A stretch of 6,425 nt of DNA from assembly GCA_031269165.1 (NCBI GenBank), contig JAISZQ010000164.1, positions 1 through 6,425 of the forward strand, given 5' to 3'. The translations under genes were made by a program, and so were the position numbers. The stretch comes from Spirochaetaceae bacterium (GTDB lineage Bacteria; Spirochaetota; Spirochaetia; Treponematales; Breznakiellaceae). The first letter of the stretch is position 1, and each line of letters starts with the position of its first letter. The notes beneath the pieces were generated by a model that ran no database searches, had not been told where the DNA came from, and worked only from the letters and a program-made list of their open reading frames with translations. Shown here piece by piece: positions 1 to 4,570 of the stretch.

Positions 1-670
1 CGTCATTGCGAGCCACCCCGTCATTGCGAGCCACCCCGTCATTGCGAGCGGAGCGAAGCAAACCAGCGAGAGGGCCTTCTCCGTCTGGATTGCTTCACCC
101 TTCGGGTTCGCAATGACGGTTCTGCCCCGTCACCGCGAGCCACCCGTCACCGCGAGCCACCCGTCACCGCGAGCCACCCGTCATTGCGAGCCACCCCGTC
201 ATTGCGAGCCACCCCGTCATTGCGAGCGGAGCGAAGCAAACCAGCGAGAGGGCCTTCTCCGTCTGGATTGCTTCACCAACGGCAAATTGCCGCAGGTTCG
301 CAATGACCGTTCTGCCTCGTCACTGCGATCCTCCCGTCATTGCGGGCCGCCCGTCATTGCGAGCGGAGCGAAGCAAACCAGCGAGAGGGCCTTCCCCGCA
401 TGGATTGCTTCACCAACGGCAAATTGCCGCGGGTTCGCAATGACGGTTCTGCCTTGTCATTGCGGGCCCCCCGTCATTGCGAACGAAGCGAAGCAAGCCG
501 GCAGGAGCGCCTTCCCCGTCTGGATTGCTTCACCAACGGCAAATTGCCGCAGGTTCGCAATGACGGTTCTGCCTCGTCATTGCGGGCCATCCGTCATTGC
601 GAGCGAAGCGAAGCAATCCAGCGGGAGAGCCTTCCCCGCCGGGGTTGCTTCCGCCATTTTTGGCGGTTGA
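1..670. repeat. Tandem/palindromic CGTCATTGCGAG repeat array, non-coding
   Basis: Five long units start at 37, 215, 352, 472 and 592. Each begins CGTCATTGCGAGCG, runs through an AAGCAA(A/T)CCAG segment and a TGGATTGCTTC segment, and the first four close with TTCGCAATGACSG, the reverse complement of the opening, so each unit is an imperfect palindrome. Unit A is 82 bp and units B, C and D are about 94 bp with an internal CGGCAAATTGCCG dyad. Unit E is degenerate after about 640 and ends in a small hairpin (CCGCCA TTTT TGGCGG, 651-666). Between them lie 17-18 bp short units made of only the opening plus CCACCC-like bases (1-36, 128-214, 318-351, 455-471, 575-591). The last three long units are spaced exactly 120 bp apart. 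Open frames across the array translate to a low-complexity RHCERSEA-type pattern known as a spurious product of this kind of repeat, so I call no gene here. Confidence 0.93.
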
Positions 671-705
671 AAGTAAATGACGTTACCCAAAAATCCATCC
701 GCCTC

Positions 706-734
706 TTGACAAAACGTTCGGGTTGTCGTAACAT
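706..734 (+). promoter_or_regulatory. Sigma70-type promoter for the permease gene
   Basis: A perfect -35 box TTGACA (706-711) is followed by a 17-bp spacer and a -10 box TAACAT (729-734, 4 of 6 consensus bases). The predicted transcription start is near 741, which gives a leader of about 177 nt before the permease ATG. The signal begins just past the end of the repeat array. It is a sequence match only; no transcript evidence is available. Confidence 0.6.
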
Positions 735-759
735 TGTCCTATATGACTAGAACAATAGG

Positions 760-900
760 GCAAAGGGGGGCGTTGCGGGGGCCCACCCCCGCAGAGGGGG
801 TAGCGGAAGAATTGCGGAGGGCGTAGTCCCGGAGCACGTCTGGAGCGAGGGGGAGACTTCCCCCTTCCATCTGTTTGAATTTGCTATCTGTTTGAATTTG
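760..900 (+). promoter_or_regulatory. G-rich structured leader with two hairpins and a 15-bp direct repeat
   Basis: The presumed 5' leader of the permease mRNA is very G-rich. GCGGGGG (775-781) pairs with CCCCCGC (786-792) around a four-base loop, and GGGGGA (849-854) pairs with TCCCCC (859-864) around GACT. Further G tracts lie at 765-770 and 796-800. Just downstream, ATCTGTTTGAATTTG occurs twice (869-883 and 886-900), a 15-bp direct repeat of period 17 that ends immediately before the ribosome-binding site. The composition differs sharply from the neighbouring coding DNA and suggests either an inserted dispersed repeat or a regulatory leader. The sequence alone does not decide between them. 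Confidence 0.5.
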
Positions 901-917
901 ATATAAGAGGAGTTAGT

Positions 918-2162
918 ATGAGTATGCTGGTGAGGATTGCGTATCGGAACATCAGGCGGAATGCGCGGCGGACGGTGCTGTGTATCGTGGCGGTGGGCAT
1001 CGCGGTGTTTTTTTCGATTTTTATGCAGTCGATGATTGACGGGATGACGGCGGGGATCGAGAAGGTGGTGCAGGTGTTCGACACGGGCCACGTGATGATG
1101 ACCTCGAAGGACTATGTGGCGGAAAAGGAGTACTATCCGGCCTACTATCCGGTTGCGGACGGGATGGCGTTTGCGGAAATCGAGGCGGCGGTGAAGGCGA
1201 TTCCGCACGTGAAGGCGGTGCTGCCCCGGATCATGGTTTTTGCCACGTTGCAGGACAGCACGAAGAAGCACGCTTTGCTCTGGGGGATTTCTATCGAGGA
1301 TGAGAAGAAGGCGCATGATTTTAACCTCACGAAGAAGTCGGACGGGCTTATCGCGGGGCGTTATCCCGAACCGGGGGCCAACGAATGTATCATCGGCGCG
1401 GCGATGGCGCAGAAGACGGGGTTGCAAATCGGCGACCGCATTCCGCTCAAGACGGTTTCGGCGCAGTTTTCGGACAAGATGTGGAACCCGCAGGTGACGG
1501 GCATCTTCACGTTTGACTATCTTCGCTACGACGAGGATGTGATTCTCGTGTCGATTGACCGTCTGCAACGGCTTCTCGTGCTGGGCGATGCGGTACAGCA
1601 GGTGGCGGTCTTTGCCGAACGGCCCCAAGACTCAGGTGTTGTCGCGGCGGCGATGGCGGGGATGTTTGGGGAGGACAACGTTATCGAGCGGTGGGAGGAC
1701 AACTACTTTGTCGCGGTGATGCGGTCGTTTCTGCCGCTTTACACGCTGATCTACCTCGTGTTTGTGGTGGTGGCGAGCTTTCTTATCATCAACACGGTGC
1801 TGATGATCATTCACGAGCGGATAAAGGAGATCGGCATGATGGGGAGCCTGGGGATGACGCGGCGCGAGATCGTGTCGGTGTTCTTCTACGAGGCGCTGTT
1901 TTTGGCGGCGCTGGGTTCCCTCGCGGGCTGTTTCGTGGGCGGTCTTTCCACGTTCATCCTGTCGTTCTTCCCGGTCGACTTCAACGTGATGACCGGCGGC
2001 GGTTTCAAGGAGATGCCGATGACCGGCACGATATTCATGACCTTCTCCCCGCCGATGATCGTGCAGGGCTTCTTTTTCGGGGTGATCGTGGCGGGCATCT
2101 GCACGCTCATTCCTTCGCTGAAAAGCGCGTTCATCGAGCCGGTGGAAGCGTTGCGTCGCTAA
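918..2162 (+). CDS. ABC transporter permease, FtsX/MacB (LolC/E-like) family
   Basis: This is a 414-residue inner-membrane permease with the four-helix layout of FtsX/MacB/LolC-type ABC transporters. A membrane segment lies at about residues 20-36, followed by a large extracytoplasmic MacB-PCD-like domain (about 40-265) and three further segments at about 271-297, 321-350 and 381-400. The family's conserved cytoplasmic stretch after the second helix is clear (HERIKEIGMMGSLGMTRREI, 299-318), and the protein ends in the typical EPVEALRR. Length is normal for the family. The start is supported by an AGAGGAG ribosome-binding site five bases upstream (906-912). Family members act as mechanotransmission or lipoprotein-release subunits and need a partner ATPase of the LolD/MacB type. 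No ATPase, second permease or membrane-fusion gene is visible here, so this looks like an orphan permease with its own promoter, and its substrate cannot be stated. Confidence 0.93.
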   Translation: MSMLVRIAYRNIRRNARRTVLCIVAVGIAVFFSIFMQSMIDGMTAGIEKVVQVFDTGHVMMTSKDYVAEKEYYPAYYPVADGMAFAEIEAAVKAIPHVKAVLPRIMVFATLQDSTKKHALLWGISIEDEKKAHDFNLTKKSDGLIAGRYPEPGANECIIGAAMAQKTGLQIGDRIPLKTVSAQFSDKMWNPQVTGIFTFDYLRYDEDVILVSIDRLQRLLVLGDAVQQVAVFAERPQDSGVVAAAMAGMFGEDNVIERWEDNYFVAVMRSFLPLYTLIYLVFVVVASFLIINTVLMIIHERIKEIGMMGSLGMTRREIVSVFFYEALFLAALGSLAGCFVGGLSTFILSFFPVDFNVMTGGGFKEMPMTGTIFMTFSPPMIVQGFFFGVIVAGICTLIPSLKSAFIEPVEALRR

Positions 2163-2188
2163 CCACCTGCCGTGGGCCCCCTTTTGGG

Positions 2189-2286
2189 AATTGAAAAGGG
2201 GAAATGGATAATGGAAAATGATTAGAAAGGGAACGTGTCGCGTCCAAAACACAACATTATCCCTTTTCAATTTTCCATTATCCATT
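2189..2286. repeat. Inverted repeat pair in the spacer between permease and nuclease-like gene
   Basis: Two sequence blocks each occur in both orientations. AATTGAAAAGGG (2189-2200) is inverted at 2261-2272, and the 17-mer AATGGATAATGGAAAAT (2203-2219) is inverted exactly at 2270-2286. The block order is swapped between the two sides, so this is not one simple stem; the second side has the two blocks overlapping. A six-base hairpin (T CGCGC AAA GCGCG A, 2286-2300) follows directly. It may help end permease transcription, but there is no U-tract after the stems. More likely it is a dispersed AT-rich intergenic repeat. Confidence 0.75.
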
Positions 2287-2307
2287 CGCGCAAAGCGCGA
2301 TACCCCC

Positions 2308-2336
2308 TTGCCACGCCGCACGATTTTCGTTATATT
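2308..2336 (+). promoter_or_regulatory. Sigma70-type promoter for the coiled-coil nuclease-like gene
   Basis: TTGCCA (2308-2313) and TATATT (2331-2336) are separated by exactly 17 bp, giving a predicted start near 2343. The resulting leader is only about 15 nt but still includes a strong GGAGGA ribosome-binding site (2348-2353). This placement supports the start codon at 2358 and argues against the longer open frame that begins at 2235, which would lie upstream of the promoter. Confidence 0.6.
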
Positions 2337-2357
2337 GAGAAGCAGTTGGAGGAAACA

Positions 2358-3179
2358 ATGTCCGTAACCAAAACAATGACAAAGAAGGCCGCAAAACCAG
2401 CCAAAAAAACGGTAAGAAAGGTAACCATAGACGATGTGTGGGCGGGGTTTGAACGCCTTGAGAAGTTTCAGAAACATGTTCAAAAATCCCAGGACGAGGC
2501 ATGGGAAGCCATAAGGGAGACCCAGAAGGCCATGCGGGAAGGTAAGGAAAACAGCCAAAAACTCCGGGACGAGGCATGGGAGGCCATAAGGGAGACCCAG
2601 AAGGCCATGCGGGAAGGCAAGGAAAACGGCCAAAAACTCCGGGAGGAGGCATTGGAAGCCAGACGGGAGACAGAGAAAAGTCTCCAAAGATTCCATGACG
2701 AGACCCAGAAGTCCATAAAAGAGACCCAGCAGGCCATAAAAGAGACTCAGCAGAATATTGGCGGAATCAACAACACGTTGGGTTCCTTGGTTGAACGTGT
2801 TATGACTACTGATCTGCCCCGCAAGTTTAAGCAATTCGGCTTTACCTTTGACCGCATAACCACGGTAAAATGGGCCGGAGAAGGCAATATTTATGCGGAA
2901 ATTGACGGCCTTCTGGAAAATGGGGCGCAGGCGATGGTGGTAGAAGTAAAAACAACGTTGCGGGAAAAAGATATTGACGATCACCTTATACGCATGGAAA
3001 AGGTACGCGCATACGCCGATCAGCACGACGACAAGCGGCAATTTTTGGGAGCGATAGCCGCCGCAATTACCGGCGAGTCGGCGAAAAGATACGCCTTGTC
3101 AAAGGGCTTTTTTGTGATAGAGCCGTCAGGCGAAGATATAAAAATAACAAAACCGGCGTCTGATCCCAAGATGTGGTAA
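2358..3179 (+). CDS. Coiled-coil protein with PD-(D/E)XK nuclease-like C-terminal domain
   Basis: This is a predicted soluble 273-residue protein. Residues 1-20 are lysine-rich and basic. Residues 25-150 are a predicted long coiled coil that contains two nearly identical 25-residue repeats (46-70 and 71-95), a degenerate third (96 onward), and heptads reading ETQKSIK, ETQQAIK, ETQQNIG (115-135). Residues about 150-273 form a globular domain with the PD-(D/E)XK pattern: D183 in AEIDGLLENG, then E196 and K198 in VVEVKTTL. The layout matches a family I know from memory to be greatly expanded in treponemes (DUF3782-like, ending in a PxxW-type motif; here DPKMW). No target or reaction is established, so endonuclease activity is inference. 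The start has GGAGGA four bases upstream. Codon use (ATA, AGA, AAA) is more AT-leaning than in the permease and antiporter genes, which may hint at different ancestry. A restriction-like or DNA-repair role is possible but no partner gene is present. Confidence 0.85.
   Translation: MSVTKTMTKKAAKPAKKTVRKVTIDDVWAGFERLEKFQKHVQKSQDEAWEAIRETQKAMREGKENSQKLRDEAWEAIRETQKAMREGKENGQKLREEALEARRETEKSLQRFHDETQKSIKETQQAIKETQQNIGGINNTLGSLVERVMTTDLPRKFKQFGFTFDRITTVKWAGEGNIYAEIDGLLENGAQAMVVEVKTTLREKDIDDHLIRMEKVRAYADQHDDKRQFLGAIAAAITGESAKRYALSKGFFVIEPSGEDIKITKPASDPKMW
2493..2642 (+). repeat. 75-bp in-frame tandem duplication within the coiled-coil coding region
   Basis: Two 75-bp copies (2493-2567 and 2568-2642) differ at only three positions by my count, all A/G or T/C. 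Two of the differences are silent and one changes Ser to Gly. Each copy encodes 25 residues beginning DEAWEAIRET. A third, diverged copy starts at 2643 (EEALEARRET). High DNA identity points to recent duplication or ongoing homogenisation. Confidence 0.95.
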
Positions 3180-3204
3180 CCGGAAAACGGGAAAGAAAAA
3201 CAGG

Positions 3205-3262
3205 GAGGCTGTTCCAAAACCGCGCGTGTGAGCGCACCGTCAATGTGTTTTGGAACAGGCTC
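3205..3262. repeat. GTTTTGGAACAG palindromic repeat, copy 1
   Basis: GAGGCTGTTCCAAAAC (3205-3220) is inverted at 3247-3262 as GTTTTGGAACAGGCTC, with one mismatch in 16 and a 26-base loop. It lies 25 bases after the nuclease-like gene and could act as its terminator, but no U-tract follows. Two related elements occur at 3897-4037 and 4354-4412, so this is a repeat family. The loop resembles the reverse complement of the loop in the copy at 4354. Confidence 0.92.
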
Positions 3263-3317
3263 ACATAACGTTGCCCTGCTTGTTTTGGGGCAAATATAGT
3301 AATGTAAAGAGAGTGTG

Positions 3318-3326
3318 TGTTATACT
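3318..3326 (+). promoter_or_regulatory. Extended -10 promoter element immediately before the dCMP deaminase ATG
   Basis: TGTTATACT is a TGn-TATACT extended -10 box with no good -35 box at 16-18 bp. The ATG at 3334 lies only seven bases after it, so a start site at the usual distance would fall at about the first base of the codon. No Shine-Dalgarno sequence is present just upstream. A leaderless transcript is the simplest reading. Confidence 0.5.
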
Positions 3327-3333
3327 ATTCCCC

Positions 3334-3849
3334 ATGAGTGACTACAAGCGGCCCTCGTGGGACGAATATTTTATGGAAGTTTGCGAGGCGATCTCCAAAC
3401 GCGCTACGTGCGACCGGGGACGGAGCGGCGCGGTTATCGCAAAAGACCACAACATTCTTGTTACCGGCTATGTGGGGAGTCCGCAGGGGTTGCCGCATTG
3501 CGACGAGGTGGGGCATCGGCTCAAGCAGATGGTACACGAAAACGGCACGATAACGACACACTGTGTTCGCACGGTACACGCGGAGCAGAACGCGATTTGT
3601 CAGGCGGCAAAACGGGGCATCGCCATCGACGGGGCAACGATCTATTGCCGGATGACACCCTGCCGTACCTGCGCGATGCTGATCATCAATTGCGGCATTG
3701 TCCGCGTGGTTGCCCAACGCCGTTATCACGACGCCGAAGATTCCGAAGAGATGTTTGCCGCCGCAGGGGTCAAACTTGAGTACGTGCATGACGAGGTGCA
3801 ACAGTATCCCGATGGCGAAACTAAAAAATCAGGGCAATCTGAGGTTTGA
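3334..3849 (+). CDS. dCMP deaminase (ComEB-like), zinc-dependent
   Basis: This 171-residue cytosolic enzyme is predicted to deaminate dCMP to dUMP, the substrate of thymidylate synthase. The N-terminus (KRPSWDEYFMEVCEAISKRA, 5-24) and the dCMP-binding/allosteric-type segment GYVGSPQGLPHC (45-56) are characteristic of the family. The catalytic zinc motif is complete: H82-A-E84 with E84 as proton shuttle, and PCRTC (109-113), giving zinc ligands H82, C110 and C113. The following GIVRVV strand and RRY (129-131) are also typical. Length is normal. An in-frame ATG at 3250 would add 28 residues unlike the family and would start inside the upstream palindrome, so I choose 3334. No ribosome-binding site precedes it, but an extended -10 box does (3318-3326). 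It stands alone between two palindromic repeats. Other deaminases of the superfamily (cytidine, tRNA adenosine) fit less well. Confidence 0.94.
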   Translation: MSDYKRPSWDEYFMEVCEAISKRATCDRGRSGAVIAKDHNILVTGYVGSPQGLPHCDEVGHRLKQMVHENGTITTHCVRTVHAEQNAICQAAKRGIAIDGATIYCRMTPCRTCAMLIINCGIVRVVAQRRYHDAEDSEEMFAAAGVKLEYVHDEVQQYPDGETKKSGQSEV

Positions 3850-3896
3850 TCACGGGACTTATTCGCGTATGGGTCAAAAATGGCCTTGTTATAGGT

Positions 3897-4037
3897 GAGG
3901 CTGTTCCAAAACCTCAAGTTTTGGAACAGCAACCTTTAAAAACGTAGTTTCGTAAGGCTAAAGCCATGCTTTAACTAGGCTTTAGCCCGAGAAACTACAT
4001 GAGCCTGTCAAAACTAACCGAGTTTTGGAACAGGCTC
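3897..4037. repeat. Nested composite palindrome of the GTTTTGGAACAG family (copy 2)
   Basis: This 141-bp element is symmetric at several levels. Its outer arms are GAGGCTGTTCCAAAAC (3897-3912) and GTTTTGGAACAGGCTC (4022-4037). Each end is also a small hairpin of its own: GCTGTTCCAAAAC pairs with GTTTTGGAACAGC (3900-3912 with 3918-3930), and GAGCCTGT..CAAAACT pairs with AGTTTTGGAACAGGCTC (4001-4015 with 4021-4037, two bases missing on the left arm). Inside, GTAGTTTC (3944-3951) pairs with GAAACTAC (3991-3998), and GGCTAAAGCC (3956-3965) pairs with GGCTTTAGCC (3978-3987). It resembles two REP-type hairpins placed head to head around a third stem-loop. Confidence 0.92.
3900..3930 (+). terminator. 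Terminator-like hairpin after the dCMP deaminase gene
   Basis: A perfect 13-bp stem with a five-base loop (CTCAA, 3913-3917) starts 50 bases after the stop codon. Its shape suits an intrinsic terminator, but the bases that follow are AACCTTTAAA rather than a T-run, so termination is uncertain. It is also the left end of the composite palindrome. Confidence 0.35.
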
Positions 4038-4132
4038 AGGTATCAATATCAACCATCGCTTTAGACCACGGGGATTTATCCCGTTCGTCCCGAACAAAAT
4101 ACTTTTCTACCCGTTCCAGAATCCCGGCATCC

Positions 4133-4295
4133 GCATATCTTGCACTGTCAACAACTTAAGCAAAAAGAAAAGAAAGGTCTGCGGATTGCGCCTGATGGCG
4201 GCGCGGATTAACACGGATCGAGTGGGGTATAATCCGTGAAAATCCGCGTCAATCCGCGGACAAAATTCTTAAGTTGTTGACATTGGCATATCTTG
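4133..4295. repeat. 10-bp target-site duplication flanking the MITE
   Basis: GCATATCTTG at 4133-4142 is repeated exactly at 4286-4295, directly abutting the two ends of the terminal inverted repeats at 4143 and 4285. A direct repeat exactly at both element boundaries is the signature of transposase-mediated insertion. A 9-12 bp duplication is usual for the IS4 superfamily. Confidence 0.88.
4143..4285. mobile_element. MITE-like non-autonomous element, 143 bp, IS4-type ends
   Basis: The terminal inverted repeats are 18 bp with one mismatch: CACTGTCAACAACTTAAG at the left (4143-4160) and, reading inward from the right, CAATGTCAACAACTTAAG (4268-4285). A 10-bp direct duplication abuts both ends. 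There is no coding capacity. The interior folds as a long interrupted hairpin: GTCTGCGGATT (4177-4187) with AATCCGCGGAC (4251-4261), CGCGGATT (4202-4209) with AATCCGCG (4241-4248), and CACGGAT (4212-4218) with ATCCGTG (4232-4238). The inner part of the ends, CAACTTAAG, recalls from memory the inverted repeats of IS231 and related IS4-family elements. Mobilisation in trans by such a transposase is therefore inferred. TTGACA in the right end (4277-4282) points outward and could serve as a -35 box. A second, opposite copy lies at 6309. Confidence 0.87.
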
Positions 4296-4353
4296 GAAGA
4301 AAAATGTTCATCCAAAATACATCCGCCGCGTTCCCCGCCGTAAAAAAAACAAA

Positions 4354-4412
4354 GAGGCTGTTCCAAAACGAATTGACTGTGTGCTAACCGCGCATAGTTT
4401 TGGAACAGGCTC
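4354..4412. repeat. GTTTTGGAACAG palindromic repeat, copy 3
   Basis: GAGGCTGTTCCAAAAC (4354-4369) and GTTTTGGAACAGGCTC (4397-4412) form a 16-bp stem with one mismatch around a 27-base loop. Size and arms match the copy at 3205-3262. Its loop aligns with the reverse complement of that copy's loop (about 19 of 24 positions by hand), although the asymmetric base in the arms points the same way in both. Confidence 0.92.
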
Positions 4413-4471
4413 AATGTTCTTGGATTAAAAAAGGCGATGACATTGCGCCTTGACATCGCGGGACAACGTTA

Positions 4472-4501
4472 TTGACTTTTTATCTCTTTTTATGGTATGC
4501 T
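4472..4501 (+). promoter_or_regulatory. Sigma70-type promoter for the NhaC gene
   Basis: TTGACT (4472-4477) and TATGCT (4496-4501) are 18 bp apart, and TGG directly before the -10 box makes it an extended -10. The predicted start is near 4508, giving a leader of about 63 nt. The promoter lies inside the longest open frame of the gene, which shows that the upstream TTG at 4472 is not the true start. Confidence 0.65.
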
Positions 4502-4570
4502 TCTTGCAAATATTCGCGGCTGTTCAAAGACCCTGTGTGTTCGGGAAGGCCGTTTGCAAAAGGAGTGATT

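Larger units (their letters stand above)
4038..4353 (-). pseudogene. Gene remnant on the minus strand, interrupted by a MITE
   Basis: If the element at 4143-4285 and one copy of its 10-bp duplication are removed, the flanks join into a 53-codon minus-strand frame without a stop. It has normal-looking composition and includes the stretches LPRYADAGILERVEKYFVRD and KSPWSKAMVDIDT. It has no start region or end of its own: palindromic repeats bound it on both sides, and the in-frame stop TGA forms at the junction with the repeat at 4037. I do not recognise the family. A stop-free run of this length can arise by chance, so confidence is low; the protein-like codon pattern is the main support. Confidence 0.33.

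Noticed and set aside
1..670. CRISPR array
   Set aside because: Although periodic, the spacing units are themselves copies of the repeat rather than unique spacers, unit lengths vary from 17 to 94 bp, and no cas gene is present.
113..750. Two overlapping + strand open frames rich in RHCERSEA-type repeats
   Set aside because: They are translations of the palindromic repeat array, have no ribosome-binding site, and match the well-known pattern of spurious proteins from this repeat type.
765..821. G-quadruplex from four G-runs in the permease leader
   Set aside because: The loops between runs are long and uneven and the same G-runs pair better with nearby C-runs as hairpins.
1632..3041. Long minus-strand open frame of 469 codons
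   Set aside because: It is antisense to the permease and nuclease-like genes, both of which have clear family motifs. It has no plausible motif and spans two genes and their spacer.
4208..4456. 82-codon minus-strand open frame
   Set aside because: It runs through the palindrome at 4354-4412 and into the MITE in a different frame from the protein-like remnant, so it is a composite of repeats.
4516..4535. GGCTGTTCAAAGAC as a further copy of the GTTTTGGAACAG family
   Set aside because: Only a partial one-arm resemblance inside the antiporter leader with no matching second arm; likely chance.
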